DNA from: Roseiflexus sp.
GTDB taxonomy: Bacteria; Chloroflexota; Chloroflexia; Chloroflexales; Roseiflexaceae
Direction: 5' to 3'
Assembly (NCBI GenBank): GCA_025062325.1
Contig: JANXAL010000020.1
Span: forward strand, 1 to 64,000
DNA: 64,000 bases
The notes below the pieces were generated by a model, which ran no database searches, had not been told where the DNA came from, and saw only the letters and a list, made by a program, of their open reading frames with translations. The translations under genes and the position numbers were made by a program. Shown here in pieces: positions 18,262 through 27,815 of this stretch (positions are counted from its first letter, which is position 1; every line of letters begins with the position of its first letter).

Positions 18262-20829
18262 TCAACGAATGGGCGTGCTGCGGACTTCGAACTCGACGAT
18301 GGGGCTGCGCACGATTTGTCCGTCCGCATCGCGTCCTTCGGCCCATGCCCGATGGATGCCTGGCTGCAATTGCCAGAATGCGCGCGGCGCCGCAGCAACC
18401 GGCTCGCCATCAACAAAGATGGTCACCTCCTCGATGTCTAGCGTTGCACCTGCAGTGATGGCGATACGTTGACGCTCAATAGGGACGCCGGGACTCACTG
18501 CAAATACCGCACCGTGTGCTGGGGATGTAATCAGCAGAGGAGGCAATTGCCGGGAAGAGACGTTCATTTCCCCGCTCGTCCACGCGTCGCCAGCCGACCG
18601 TGCATCGTCGCGTTGCTCCCTGGCGACGTCTGGCAATGGCGGGCACACGGCGCGCGGCGGGCGCGGCACGCCGGCGTTTGCCGCCCATGGCTCGGCTTCC
18701 GCAGGTAACAGGCGATAAATGCGCAACATCGTGCGCGCCTGTGGATAACCGTCCGGCGCACGGCATTCGCGCACCGGATCGACGCGTATTAGCACGTGCG
18801 TGTCGTCGGGGCGCTGCGGCGCAGTGCTGGCAATGAACCGTTCGAGCCGCGTCGCCGGGCAAACAGGCGATGGCAACAGGCCCCCTTCGGCGCAGATAGT
18901 CACCTCGACGATTCCCGGCGGGCGAACAAACGGACGCGGCGGCAATCCTTCGTGCGCCGCCAGCATCACCTGCCGCCAGACCGGCGCCGCGCCGGTGACG
19001 CCGCTTACCGCTTCCATTGCGCGACCATCGGCATTCCCGATCCATACGCCAACCACCCGGTCCGGCGTGTACCCGACCGTCCAGTTATCGCGCCAGTCGG
19101 TCGTGGTGCCGGTTTTGACGGCGGCAGGACGATCAATGTCGAGCGCGCTGCCAAATGCGCGCATACGGGCATACCTGTCACTCAGGATGTCGCTGATCAG
19201 GTAGGCGATCTGCGGGTCGAGGGCAGGAGATGGCGCTTTCCGCATCAGTGGCGCCGAAACTTCGTGCAGTGTTGCGCCGCTGATGTCCTGAACGGCATAC
19301 GGCGTCACCCGCATGCCGCCATTCGCAAAAGCAGCATAGGCGCCGGTCAGTTCGAGCAATGTCACCTCGCCGCCGCCGAGGGTCAGCGCCAGCCCAAAGC
19401 GCCCCGGCTCGTCGCCGAGCGACGCGATCCCCAGGCGCGACGCCATCTCCAGCAGCGCCGGGACACCGATAAAATCGAGGGTGCGCACAGCGGCGACGTT
19501 CGAGGATGTTGCCAGCGCCTCGCGCAGCGACAACGGACCATGAAATGTGCGGTCGTAGTTCTGCGGCGCGTAAACACGACCATCAGCATCAGTAAATGCC
19601 GTTGGCACGTCGAGAATGGTTGTAGCTGGCGTCCACCCCCGTTCGAGCGCCGCCGCATAAGTGAGCGGCTTGATCGCCGAACCAGGTTGGCGTAGCGCCA
19701 GCGTCGCGTTGACCTGCCCCTGAATCGCGTCGTTGGTGAAATCCGGGCTGCCAACCATGGCTAGGATCGCGCCATCGCGCGGGTCGAGCACCACCACAGC
19801 GCCATTGCGAGCGCGACGGTTGGGGCTGCCGTCACGAGGATTGGCAAGCGCGTCGAGCTGGCGGCGCAGCGCCAGTTCCGCCGCCTCCTGCAATCCCAGG
19901 TCGAGAGTGGTGGTAATCGTCAGTCCGCCGCGCGCCACCACGTCGGGACCGAGTTCCGCCGTCAGACGCTCCAGCACGAAGAAGACAAAATGCGGCGCAC
20001 GCGGCAGGCATCCCGGCGTCACACAGTTGCTTCTGAATTGCAACGGCTCGCGCGCGGCGCTCTCCGCCTCGGCTGGCGTGATGAAACCGGCGCGCACCAT
20101 CGCAGATAGTACGTCGCGCTGACGGGCGCGCGCCGCGTCGGGGTTGACAAACGGATTGTAGCGCGACGGCGCCTGCGGCAGACCGGCGAGCAGCGCAGCT
20201 TCCGCAAGATCAAGGTCGCGCGCTGGTTTGCCAAAGAACCGCTGCGACGCCGCCTCGACGCCGTAACTCATGGCGCCATAATAGGTCTGGTTGAGATAGA
20301 GTTCCAGGATTTCGTCCTTAGAGAGCACCGTCGTTAGTTTGAGCGCCAGGACGATTTCGCGCGCTTTGCGTTCCAGGCTGCGCTCCTGCGCCAGCGAGGG
20401 ATCAATCAGAAACGAACGCGCCAGTTGCTGCGTGATCGTAGAGCCGCCAGCGACGATCCGACCATGCCGCATATTGAGCCAGATCGCTCGTGTGATGCCG
20501 CGCAGATCGATGCCCGGATTGGCGTAGAAACTGGCGTCTTCGATCGCGATGGTCGCCTGGATCAGCGCTGGCGACATCTGACTCAGAGAAATGGGGCGGC
20601 GCTGCGCGCCGAGCGGATCGGGCACACTGTAGAGCAGGCGACCGTTGCGGTCCAACACCTGGGTGGCGCCGACGCTGGCATGCGCGCGGAGTCGTTCAGG
20701 AGAGGGCAAGTCGGTCGAAACCCACAACCAGACGACGATCAGCGACAGCACTGTGGCGCTGATACCCGCAACCCTGCAGGCGATACTGAAGAAACGACCC
20801 AATCGCCTTCTGTAGGACCGCTGCGCCAC
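18262..20829 (-). CDS. pbpC: Penicillin-binding protein 1C
   Basis: Bifunctional murein synthase, 855 aa. One membrane helix (about 20-38) is followed by a GT51 glycosyltransferase domain with catalytic Glu97 in AIEDASFY. The transpeptidase domain carries SAIK (nucleophile Ser384), SSN in ATSSNVAA, and KTGT at 572-575. The C-terminal 90 residues match the BiPBP_C domain typical of PbpC rather than PBP1A/1B. An Ala/Arg-rich linker lies near 720-760. A -10-like TATGAT lies at 20871-20876 (minus). It heads a two-gene unit with the alpha-2-macroglobulin, as yfhM and pbpC do in E. coli, but in the opposite order. Confidence 0.94.
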   Translation of the reverse strand: MAQRSYRRRLGRFFSIACRVAGISATVLSLIVVWLWVSTDLPSPERLRAHASVGATQVLDRNGRLLYSVPDPLGAQRRPISLSQMSPALIQATIAIEDASFYANPGIDLRGITRAIWLNMRHGRIVAGGSTITQQLARSFLIDPSLAQERSLERKAREIVLALKLTTVLSKDEILELYLNQTYYGAMSYGVEAASQRFFGKPARDLDLAEAALLAGLPQAPSRYNPFVNPDAARARQRDVLSAMVRAGFITPAEAESAAREPLQFRSNCVTPGCLPRAPHFVFFVLERLTAELGPDVVARGGLTITTTLDLGLQEAAELALRRQLDALANPRDGSPNRRARNGAVVVLDPRDGAILAMVGSPDFTNDAIQGQVNATLALRQPGSAIKPLTYAAALERGWTPATTILDVPTAFTDADGRVYAPQNYDRTFHGPLSLREALATSSNVAAVRTLDFIGVPALLEMASRLGIASLGDEPGRFGLALTLGGGEVTLLELTGAYAAFANGGMRVTPYAVQDISGATLHEVSAPLMRKAPSPALDPQIAYLISDILSDRYARMRAFGSALDIDRPAAVKTGTTTDWRDNWTVGYTPDRVVGVWIGNADGRAMEAVSGVTGAAPVWRQVMLAAHEGLPPRPFVRPPGIVEVTICAEGGLLPSPVCPATRLERFIASTAPQRPDDTHVLIRVDPVRECRAPDGYPQARTMLRIYRLLPAEAEPWAANAGVPRPPRAVCPPLPDVAREQRDDARSAGDAWTSGEMNVSSRQLPPLLITSPAHGAVFAVSPGVPIERQRIAITAGATLDIEEVTIFVDGEPVAAAPRAFWQLQPGIHRAWAEGRDADGQIVRSPIVEFEVRSTPIR

Positions 20830-20943
20830 GCCTCGTCCTTCTTCCCTGAGCTGCTTGATGGTTCGTCCGGATCATAGCACATCGGTTGCGCTTACGGAAT
20901 GAACGATGGATGACATGCGATTGACTTCAGAGAAATAAGGGTC

Positions 20944-20972
20944 TTGTCACGCCGCAGCATGCGCTGTATTAT
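20944..20972 (+). promoter_or_regulatory. Sigma-70-like promoter of the phosphoesterase gene
   Basis: TTGTCA at 20944-20949 and TATTAT at 20967-20972 with a 17-nt spacer, 35 nt before the start codon. Confidence 0.65.
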
Positions 20973-21007
20973 TGGATGTACATTCATCACTGAACAGGGA
21001 TGTTCAG

Positions 21008-21805
21008 ATGCGGATTATTGTGACAGCCGATCTCCACTATCGCCCGGCGCAACGCGATGCTTACGTTGCGTTCGCCGAGTGGGTGCGGCAGCGCAACCCT
21101 GATTGCTTCATCATCGCTGGCGACATCGGGCACCCGCTCCGCCTCTTTCAGCGCGGATTGCAACTCTTCCGCGGCCTGAACTGCCTTCGTGCCGTGATCG
21201 CCGGCAACCATGACGTCTACCGCAGCGACTATGACAGCCGTGCGCTCTGGGAGTCCTGGCTGCCGCGGATTGCGCGCGAGGAAGGGTTCATCTGGCTTGA
21301 AAACGATGTGCTGACGCTGGGAACTCTTGGCATCTGCGGTACCATGGCGTGGTACGACTATTCATCGCGCGCGCCGCATCTCTCACTTGGCGATCATGAG
21401 TATCGCATCCTCAAGGGAAGCGTCAACCATGATGCTGATTATGTCGACTGGCCCTGGAGCGACCGCGCGATGGCGCGCTATCTGGCAAAAGGGTTTGCCG
21501 GTCGCCTGGAGACGCTCATCGGCAATCCGACCGTTTCACAAATTCTGGTCGTAACTCACGTACCGATCATCGAAGCGGCAGTGCCGCATCACCCCGAAAG
21601 CGACTTTTGGAGCCTGATGAGCGCCTACCTAGGGAATTTCACGCTGGGGAAGTTTGTGCTCGACCAGCCTAAGGTGAGTCATATCGTCAGCGGTCACTTG
21701 CATCGCGCTGGACGCTGGACAATCTCAGGGCGCTACGGACCTGTCGAATGCCACGTCGTCGGCAGCCGTCCTGGAGAACCGACGGCGGTCGAGCTGAATT
21801 TTTAG
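21008..21805 (+). CDS. Metallophosphoesterase
   Basis: 265-aa calcineurin-like phosphoesterase. Metal-binding motifs are in order: TADLHY (D8, H10), AGDIGH, AGNHDVYRSDYDSR, VVTHVPI and SGHLHRAG. The start at 21008 follows ACAGGGA by 7 nt; the upstream ATG at 20972 lies inside the promoter. Substrate unknown; the family includes phosphodiesterases and protein phosphatases. It appears to be monocistronic. Confidence 0.88.
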   Translation: MRIIVTADLHYRPAQRDAYVAFAEWVRQRNPDCFIIAGDIGHPLRLFQRGLQLFRGLNCLRAVIAGNHDVYRSDYDSRALWESWLPRIAREEGFIWLENDVLTLGTLGICGTMAWYDYSSRAPHLSLGDHEYRILKGSVNHDADYVDWPWSDRAMARYLAKGFAGRLETLIGNPTVSQILVVTHVPIIEAAVPHHPESDFWSLMSAYLGNFTLGKFVLDQPKVSHIVSGHLHRAGRWTISGRYGPVECHVVGSRPGEPTAVELNF

Positions 21806-21920
21806 AGCAGCACTCCGGGCGTCGGTTTCGACAGGCTCTCTTCTTCACGTTGCCGCACCCGACAAGGTGGATAACTTTTAGAGCGGCGCAGCAGGCGTCG
21901 GCTTCGACAGGCTCAGCCGA
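21800..21920. repeat. Imperfect direct repeat of about 40 bp
   Basis: TTTTTAGAGCAGC...GGCGTCGGTTTCGACAGGCTC at about 21804-21838 returns as TTTTAGAGCGGCGC...GGCGTCGGCTTCGACAGGCTC at about 21877-21912. The remainder of the gap to 22023 shows nothing I can assign. Confidence 0.6.
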
Positions 21921-22023
21921 TGCCTGCTGTGCATTGGGCAATGCTCAGGGACAGGCATCGCAAGCAAGACCGCAGCGTGTAGAGCCTTTGCGCCTCGGTG
22001 CAAGCAGATTCGACGGTCTGCCG

Positions 22024-22824
22024 CTAGACATCTCCTCGCGGCGTTGCACGCGCTTCCATCCAGCGCCGCACCTGCTCGCGCACCCAGGCGGCATCGGCGG
22101 GCCGCAGCGGCGGCGGCGGCACCGGGCGGGTGTAATCCACCGAGTCAGCGTAGTGCGCGCGCGCATACGCCGTCTCGAACACCTGCTGCAGGTTGAGCGT
22201 CACCACTCCAAAGTCTTCCGTCGTCGGCACCAGAATGGTCGGCAGCGGGTCGCGCAGGTCGATGAACCAGGCTTCGTAGCGATAGTCGGTCGCGCGCTTG
22301 AGCAGCACGCAGTAGTCGCTCTTCCCCGCCACCGCCTCGAACCGCTCCCCGCCGCGCAACAGGTCGATCTCAATCCAGTGAGTGCGCGACTCGAACACCA
22401 CCGACCGCTTGCGCTCGAAGGCGACGGCGCTTGGCGTCCCTGGCGTCTTGTTGGCGGGCGACAGCAGTTCGATGATCGTCACCACGCGGCGGGTGCGCGC
22501 ATCGCGGATTTCGATGAAGCGCTCACGCAGTTCCGGCTCCGGCAGCGGCTCGATCAGCGTCGGCGCGGTATAATTGGCGTCGAGTGGCGCAGTGACGCCG
22601 GGGCGCGCCGGAGTGACGACCGCCAGGTCAGGAACGATGGCGCCGATAGGCGCCGGGCTGTCGTCTTCCGCCACAATCAGGCGTTGCTCGATGGCGACAA
22701 CAAAGCGCGGACTCAGTTTCTCCGCCAGAACGCTGCGCATACTGCTGATCAACTCGGTATGCACATCGGGCCAGAGATCGGGCGCTTCGAGGAACGGGTC
22801 CATGCCAGGAAAGGGTGAGCGCAT
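22024..22824 (-). CDS. DUF4058 family protein
   Basis: 266 aa. The N-terminal signature SPFPGMDPFLE followed by WPDVHTELI is diagnostic of DUF4058, a family common in Chloroflexota, cyanobacteria and Planctomycetes and usually found in many copies. The middle has acidic/Lys motifs (VVTIIELLSPANKTPG and KRSVVFESRTHWIEIDLLR) that resemble restriction-endonuclease-like folds, but function is unknown. The start at 22824 gives the standard family N-terminus. It is divergent from the YkgJ gene with 59 bases between starts. Confidence 0.88.
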   Translation of the reverse strand: MRSPFPGMDPFLEAPDLWPDVHTELISSMRSVLAEKLSPRFVVAIEQRLIVAEDDSPAPIGAIVPDLAVVTPARPGVTAPLDANYTAPTLIEPLPEPELRERFIEIRDARTRRVVTIIELLSPANKTPGTPSAVAFERKRSVVFESRTHWIEIDLLRGGERFEAVAGKSDYCVLLKRATDYRYEAWFIDLRDPLPTILVPTTEDFGVVTLNLQQVFETAYARAHYADSVDYTRPVPPPPLRPADAAWVREQVRRWMEARATPRGDV

Positions 22825-22883
22825 CGCAGCACCTCGCGTGATGTACAATGGTGTGGTTTCAGTGTAGCACGCGGGAGCGCGGC

Positions 22884-23150
22884 ATGCAATCTATCGAGTG
22901 TCGGGTGGGATGTGGCGCGTGCTGCATTGCACCATCGATCTCATCGCCAATTCCAGGGATGCCGAACGGCAAGCCAGCGGGCGTGCGCTGCGCCCAGTTG
23001 AGCGCCGACAATCGCTGCATGCTGTTCGGGCGCCCTGAACGACCAGCGGTATGCGCCTCCTTGCAGCCGACCGTCGAGATGTGCGGAACGACAAACGAGG
23101 AAGCGTTCATCATATTGACAGCCCTGGAGCGCCTGACATCGCCAGGGTGA
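22884..23150 (+). CDS. YkgJ-family cysteine cluster protein
   Basis: 88 aa. The Cys pattern VGCGACCIAP, then VRCAQLSADNRCMLFGRPERPAVCASL, matches the YkgJ/Fli(C)-type metal-cluster family, thought to bind Zn or an Fe-S cluster. A GGAG lies 7 nt before the ATG. It is first in a tight run with the TPR gene (15-nt gap) and the MFS gene (1-nt gap). Confidence 0.87.
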   Translation: MQSIECRVGCGACCIAPSISSPIPGMPNGKPAGVRCAQLSADNRCMLFGRPERPAVCASLQPTVEMCGTTNEEAFIILTALERLTSPG

Positions 23151-23165
23151 TAGAGAGGGTCACCG

Positions 23166-23597
23166 ATGCACAACGTTCCTGAGTCGAAAACTGCTGCCTG
23201 GCGCCGCTGGCTGGCGCACCTGTGGTATGTGTGGGGCAACAGCCTGACCTATTGGGGGTTGCGCACAACGGATGTCGGTTTCTTTCGCGCGGCGGAAGGA
23301 GCGTACAGCCGCGCAATTGCACTCTGGCCTGAGTTCAGCAGCGCCTATTTTCAACGCGGCATCATCCGCGAACGCGAACTCAATCAGCGCGCCGCCGGAT
23401 TGCGCGACCTGAGTCAGGCGATTGCGCTGTCGCCGGAATGGCCCGAACCTTACCTCCGCCGCGGTCTCATCCAGCGGTTCCACGGCAACCCGCACGACGC
23501 CATCGCCGACCTGGAACGCTATCTCGAGTTGAGCGGCGATTCCCCCTGGCGCGACGAGGCGGAGCGACAGATCGCTGCATTGCGGGCGGAATGCTAA
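23166..23597 (+). CDS. TPR-repeat protein
   Basis: 143 aa. Three tetratricopeptide-like units can be seen: about 42-75 (AYSRAIALWPEFSSAYFQRG), 78-105 (DLSQAIALSPEWPEPYLRRG) and 107-140. The N-terminal 35 residues are Trp-rich and may be amphipathic. TPRs bind partner proteins. Sits between YkgJ and the MFS transporter in what looks like one operon, so it may be an adapter for one of them. Confidence 0.85.
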   Translation: MHNVPESKTAAWRRWLAHLWYVWGNSLTYWGLRTTDVGFFRAAEGAYSRAIALWPEFSSAYFQRGIIRERELNQRAAGLRDLSQAIALSPEWPEPYLRRGLIQRFHGNPHDAIADLERYLELSGDSPWRDEAERQIAALRAEC

Positions 23598-23598
23598 T

Positions 23599-24801
23599 AT
23601 GCCGGACAAGACGCCATGCGGCATTGCTTCGCCTGCTGCACACACCTGCACTGCCAACTTGACGACGGCGCATCTGGCGATTGTCACCGGCGGTCGCCTG
23701 GCGCTGGTGGCGGCGTTCCGCATCATTTACCCGCTGCAACCGTTCCTGACCAACGAATTGAATGTTGACCTGCGCACGGTCAGCACGCTGATCACAGTGC
23801 AACTGGCAGCGTCGATGCTCAGCCCGATCGGCGGGGCGCTGGCGGACACCCGCGGCGAGCGAGCCACGATGAGCGGCGGGCTGGCGATCTTTGCGCTGGG
23901 AACAGCGCTGTGTGCACTTTCGCCTTCGTTTGCCGCCTTTGTGATCGGGTATGCACTGGTGGGACTGGCGGTTGCGCTCTACCAGCCCGCGGCGCAGGCG
24001 TACCTGGCGGCGCGCACCCCCTACGCGCGACGGGGTTGGGCACTGGGCACGTTTGAGACGTCCTGGGCGCTGGGGGCGTTGCTTGGGGTGGCGCCGCTTA
24101 TGCAGTTGGTCCAGATGACACAGCAATCAGCGCCAGCCTTTTGGTCGCTATCGATTGCCGGTCTAGCGTCGTTAGCGCTGGTGTGGACGCTGCTGCCGGA
24201 TGGATCGCGCCAACTCCGCGGAACAGTGCGCCGAATTGACTGGCGGGCGCAGCGCCCGCCAGGAGCGCTCCTGGCGTTACTGTTCGCAGCGCTGACCCTC
24301 TGCGCGTATGACCTGATCCAGATTGTACTGGCGCCCTGGCTTCGTGAGACGCTCGCAGCGAACGAGGCGCAACTGGGGCGGCTGTTCGCGCTGGCAGGCA
24401 TGGGCGAACTGATCGGTTCCCTGGGAGTCGTGCTCCTGGGAGACCGGCTGGGCATCCGGCGCACGACCGCTGCCGGATTTCTTGTGGCAGCAGTATGCGT
24501 TGCTGCTCTGCCGTTTGTCGGTCAGGAATGGATCTGGCTGCTGCCGACCTATCTACTGCTATACCTGTCGTTTGAATACGCAATCGTTGCGTCGTTTCCG
24601 CTGATATCGGCAGTGGCGCCAGCCGCGCGCGGGACGATGCTGGCGCTCAGCGCCGCCGCCATCGGCGCGGGGCGCGTCGTCGCCTCGCTGATCGCCACCC
24701 CGCTCTGGCTGGCGTTCGGAATAGGCTGGACGGCGACGATCGCGGCAGCGATCCTTTGTGCAGCGATCCTGTGTCTGTTGGCAGTGAAACCGAGGGAGTA
24801 G
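23599..24801 (+). CDS. Major facilitator superfamily transporter
   Basis: 400 aa with about twelve hydrophobic segments, the length of a compact MFS carrier. MFS motif A appears as GGALADTRGERAT at 78-90 between helices 2 and 3. The central loop near 200-215 is basic. The start follows the TPR stop by one base, so the two are translationally coupled. No specific substrate can be inferred; a multidrug or metabolite exporter is most common for this subgroup. Confidence 0.88.
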   Translation: MPDKTPCGIASPAAHTCTANLTTAHLAIVTGGRLALVAAFRIIYPLQPFLTNELNVDLRTVSTLITVQLAASMLSPIGGALADTRGERATMSGGLAIFALGTALCALSPSFAAFVIGYALVGLAVALYQPAAQAYLAARTPYARRGWALGTFETSWALGALLGVAPLMQLVQMTQQSAPAFWSLSIAGLASLALVWTLLPDGSRQLRGTVRRIDWRAQRPPGALLALLFAALTLCAYDLIQIVLAPWLRETLAANEAQLGRLFALAGMGELIGSLGVVLLGDRLGIRRTTAAGFLVAAVCVAALPFVGQEWIWLLPTYLLLYLSFEYAIVASFPLISAVAPAARGTMLALSAAAIGAGRVVASLIATPLWLAFGIGWTATIAAAILCAAILCLLAVKPRE

Positions 24802-24802
24802 G

Positions 24803-25080
24803 GGTTAGGGGTTAGATGTTAGCCTTCCACCTTCCCACTGTCCCACCTGCCGCCTGAATCATCTTTCGCCTCTTGCCTCTTGCCTCGCGCCTCATCTCCT
24901 CTTGCCTCGCGCCTCGCCTGCGGGATGATCCACGAAGGACACGAAGCGACACGAAGCACCTTTTCTTGCCTTCGTCACCCTTCGCCTGTTTGCCCTTTCT
25001 GCTTCGCCCCTCGCGCCTCTCGCCTCATCCCCTCGCACCTTGCGCCTCGTGCCTCTTGCCTCTCATGCCTCGCGCCATGC
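24803..25080. repeat. Heptamer-word stretch (GGGGTTA, CCTTCCA, GCCTCTT types)
   Basis: Directly after the MFS stop the sequence reads GGGGTTA GGGGTTA GATGTTA, then CCTTCCA CCTTCCC and ACCTGCC-type words, then GCCTCTT/GCCTCGC words. Inside, near 24930-24960, lies a CACGAAGGACACGAAG word string of another family. No gene is credible. Confidence 0.7.
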
Positions 25081-25193
25081 GACTGTCAACGAATGGTGAA
25101 GCGAAGAAGCGAATGCGGTCGGCGAATAGGGGAGCGAAGAAGCGAATGGAACCGTGTGCCCGGATGAAGACGAGCAATTCGGATATTATGTTG

Positions 25194-25360
25194 TCCGCTT
25201 CTCACCTCTTGCCTCTCACCTCATCGCCTCTCGCCTCTCGTCACTCATCACTCATCACTCATCACTCGTCACTCATCACTCGTCACTCATCACTCGCCTC
25301 ATCTCCTCGCACCTCTGGCCTCATGCCTCGTGCCCCTCTTGCCTCACGCCTCACGCTCTT
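25194..25360. repeat. Heptamer-word stretch with eight in-phase RTCACTC words
   Basis: TCACCTC/TTGCCTC words precede eight exactly in-phase words at 25240-25295, all ATCACTC or GTCACTC. GCCTCAT-type words follow up to the stop of the next gene. The same RTCACTC word returns at 59182-59342. Confidence 0.85.
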
Positions 25361-25362
25361 GC

Positions 25363-25662
25363 CTACGGAAAAAACGCATCCGGCGGCAGCGGCGCAACGT
25401 CCGTCAACGTCACGTGCAGCGCCAGATCTTCGCGGCGCACCTCGGCAACGCGCCCTTGAAACCGGAGATCCTCTTTGCGCCAGCGCACGATGTCGCCGAC
25501 ACGCACATCAATATGTTCCGGGCGAATGTAGGCGCCCTCAAAGTTAATGCTGAACCCATCCTGGCGCAACTCGTCGACCGGCAGGCTGGTGTAACGCCGA
25601 CCATACCCGCGCCGATCAACATCCACGGTCAACAGACGACGCTCGGTCTGACTCACGTGCAT
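25363..25662 (-). CDS. Small conserved-looking protein of unknown function
   Basis: 99 aa, rich in alternating charged and hydrophobic residues and without Cys. The middle reads EHIDVRVGDIVRWRKEDLRFQGRVAEVRREDLALHV, which suggests a small beta-barrel (SH3-like) fold, as in KOW/PilZ-sized nucleic acid or ligand binders. A TATAAT on the minus strand (25692-25697) lies about 30 nt upstream of the start. It is divergent from the VOC gene. I do not recognise the family. Confidence 0.65.
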   Translation of the reverse strand: MHVSQTERRLLTVDVDRRGYGRRYTSLPVDELRQDGFSINFEGAYIRPEHIDVRVGDIVRWRKEDLRFQGRVAEVRREDLALHVTLTDVAPLPPDAFFP

Positions 25663-25705
25663 TTCCTCGAAAGCGGATCAACATTCGCGCTATTATAGCA
25701 TCACC

Positions 25706-25734
25706 TTGACGCGCTTTTCAGGCTGCGGTATACT
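25706..25734 (+). promoter_or_regulatory. Sigma-70-like promoter
   Basis: TTGACG at 25706-25711 and TATACT at 25729-25734 with a 17-nt spacer; drives the VOC gene and possibly the sugar genes beyond. It overlaps the minus-strand promoter region of the small gene at 25363-25662, so the two genes share control DNA. Confidence 0.65.
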
Positions 25735-25918
25735 CGCTGACAACATCCGCGCCTGCAGAAGACATCGTCCGCCTGGCGGCTCCCGTTTCCGAATCATGGT
25801 TCTGTGTACGACAACGCAGTCGTGCAGTTGTACATCCCCTCGCGGTGGCTGTACGCCTCGCGCCGTATTCCAGCGACGACTCTGAAAGACGCCGCTCTGC
25901 CCGCGATGAGGAGGGCTT

Positions 25919-26305
25919 ATGAAACGTCCACGAGTGCAGCACGTCAGCGTTCCACGTCCACCCGGCAGCGATGAAGCCACTCGCGCTTTCTACGGTGCAC
26001 TGCTTGGGCTGGAAGAGATCCCCGCTCCCTCGTCGATCGCCCATCTCGATGTGATCTGGTATCGTCTGGGCGATGTCGAACTCCATCTGTTCGCTGAGGA
26101 ACCGCACCCTGACCTTTCCGGGAGACATTTCTGCATTGAAGTTGATGATCTCGAAGCGACGCGCTTGCGGTTGATCGCAGCTGGCTACGTGCCCGAGGAC
26201 ACCATCGCCATCCCCGGTCGTCCGCGGTTCTTCTGCCGCGATCCGTTCGGCAATCGGATAGAGTTCACCACGATTGTCGATGATTATTTGAAGTATCAGG
26301 CATGA
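25919..26305 (+). CDS. VOC (glyoxalase/bleomycin resistance) family protein
   Basis: 128 aa, one vicinal-oxygen-chelate module pair. Putative metal ligands are His8 (VQHVSV), His in VELHLF and Glu in GNRIEFTT, the pattern of metal-dependent VOC enzymes. [17 protein letters not shown] is the typical C-terminal strand. GAGGAGG lies 5 nt before the ATG. The reaction is not predictable; being upstream of a sugar-dehydrogenase cluster, an isomerase or lyase role is possible. Confidence 0.85.
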   Translation: MKRPRVQHVSVPRPPGSDEATRAFYGALLGLEEIPAPSSIAHLDVIWYRLGDVELHLFAEEPHPDLSGRHFCIEVDDLEATRLRLIAAGYVPEDTIAIPGRPRFFCRDPFGNRIEFTTIVDDYLKYQA

Positions 26306-26342
26306 CATGCCAGATTGCTCTGAAGCGGAAGGGGTACAGGGT

Positions 26343-27506
26343 ATGTCAAACACAATTGGCGTTGGTCTGGTCGGCTACAAGTTCATGGGCAAGGCGCACT
26401 CGAACGGGTACCGCCAGGTTGCCGCGTTCTTCCCGGATGTCGCGTTGCGCCCGGTGATGAAGGCGATCTGCGGGCGCGACGAGGCGGCAGTGCGCGCAGC
26501 CGCAGCGCAGTTTGGCTGGGAGGGGTACGAAACCGACTGGAGAAAACTGGTGGCGCGCGACGACATTCAGTTGATCGATGTCTCGACTCCGGGCGACACG
26601 CACGCCGCAATCAGCATCGCCGCCGCCGAGAACGGCAAGCACGTCTTCTGCGAGAAACCGCTGGCGAACACCCTCGCCGAGGCGCGGCAGATGCTCGATG
26701 CGGTGCAGCGCAACAAGGTTGTCGGCATGGTCAACTTCAATTACCGCCGCGTCCCGGCGGTGCAGCTCGCCAAATCGCTGATCGACTCCGGGCGCCTGGG
26801 GACGATCTACCACTGGCGCGCCGTCTATTTGCAGGACTGGATTATGGACCCGAACTTCCCGCTGGTCTGGCGTTTGCAGAAGGATGTCGCCGGTTCGGGA
26901 ACTTTGGGCGATCTCGGCGCGCATATCATCGACCTGGCGCGCATGCTGGTTGGCGAAATCACTGAGGTGACGGGGCTGACCGAGACGTTCATCAAGCGCC
27001 GACCGGTGCTCGCAGCGACAACCGGCGGGTTGGGCGCGGCGGCTGGCGCAGAGATGGGAGAGGTGACGGTCGATGATGCGGCATTGTTCCTGGCGCGCTT
27101 CGCCAACGGCGCCGTCGGCACATTTGAAGTGACGCGCTTCGCCAAGGGACGCGCGAACTACAACAGTTTCGAGATCAACGGCAGCAAAGGGAGCCTGCGC
27201 TTCAACCTCGAGCGCATGAATGAACTCGAGGTGCTGCTCGACGACGACATGCCCGATGTCGCCGGGTTCCGCACGGTGCTGGTCACCAACGGCAATGCGC
27301 ACAAATACCTGAGCGCCTGGTGGCCCGCCGGGCATATCATTGGCTGGGAGCATACCTTTACTCACGGCATTTACGATCTGCTGAACGGCATTGCCGCTGG
27401 AGTCTCGCCCGCGCCGACCTTCGAGGACGGTCTGCGCTGCCAGGCGATCCTCGACGCCGTCGAGCGATCCGCCGGGAGCAAACAGTGGGTGGCGCCGGAG
27501 TATTAG
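26343..27506 (+). CDS. Gfo/Idh/MocA family sugar oxidoreductase
   Basis: 387-aa NAD(P)-dependent dehydrogenase of sugars or inositols. The Rossmann motif is [12 protein letters not shown] (8-19) and the hallmark EKPLA begins at 104, with the family's [16 protein letters not shown] block containing the proposed catalytic His/Asp. ATG 26343 is chosen as it directly precedes the Rossmann strand and has AAGGGG upstream. It starts a same-strand block with a TIM-barrel isomerase and an SDR, a set commonly used to oxidise or epimerise an uncommon sugar. Confidence 0.9.
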   Translation: MSNTIGVGLVGYKFMGKAHSNGYRQVAAFFPDVALRPVMKAICGRDEAAVRAAAAQFGWEGYETDWRKLVARDDIQLIDVSTPGDTHAAISIAAAENGKHVFCEKPLANTLAEARQMLDAVQRNKVVGMVNFNYRRVPAVQLAKSLIDSGRLGTIYHWRAVYLQDWIMDPNFPLVWRLQKDVAGSGTLGDLGAHIIDLARMLVGEITEVTGLTETFIKRRPVLAATTGGLGAAAGAEMGEVTVDDAALFLARFANGAVGTFEVTRFAKGRANYNSFEINGSKGSLRFNLERMNELEVLLDDDMPDVAGFRTVLVTNGNAHKYLSAWWPAGHIIGWEHTFTHGIYDLLNGIAAGVSPAPTFEDGLRCQAILDAVERSAGSKQWVAPEY

Positions 27507-27582
27507 AGGCGAGAGGTGAGAGGTGAGAGGCGAGAGGCGAGAGGTGAGAGGTGAGAGGTGAGAGGTGAGAGGCGAGAGGGGG
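27506..27582. repeat. Eleven in-phase GAGGYGA heptamers right after a stop codon
   Basis: The run begins on the last base of the TAG stop and continues for eleven 7-base words, ten being GAGGCGA or GAGGTGA and the last GAGGGGG. Its reverse complement (TCRCCTC) is the word seen at 25194-25239. A REP-type remnant (TAGAGACGATGCATTGCACCGTCTC) follows at about 27594-27620; the rest of the gap to 27815 shows nothing clear. Confidence 0.9.
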
Positions 27583-27815
27583 GCACGGTTGAAGGTAGAG
27601 ACGATGCATTGCACCGTCTCCATAATCGTTGCACCGCAACGTTGCCAAAACCAATGGCATTGCACGTCGAACGTCGAACGTATGCGTGACCTTTGATGTC
27701 TCAGTCGGTGATTCCGGAGGCGTTCGAGGTATGTTGCTGCCGGAACGAACCGTGCCAGCGCTACGCACGCGGATTGACCTCAAAGGTCTGCGCCACGAAT
27801 GCAGGAGAAGAGTCT

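Noticed and set aside
24805-24825. Telomere-like GGGGTTA repeats
   Set aside because: Only two to three copies inside a longer heptamer-word stretch; no sign of a chromosome end.
25240-25295. Possible CRISPR array
   Set aside because: Unit is 7 bp with no spacers; no cas genes in the window.
26346-27665. 439-codon minus-strand frame
   Set aside because: Antisense to the Gfo/Idh/MocA gene; its first 60 codons are translated heptamer repeat.
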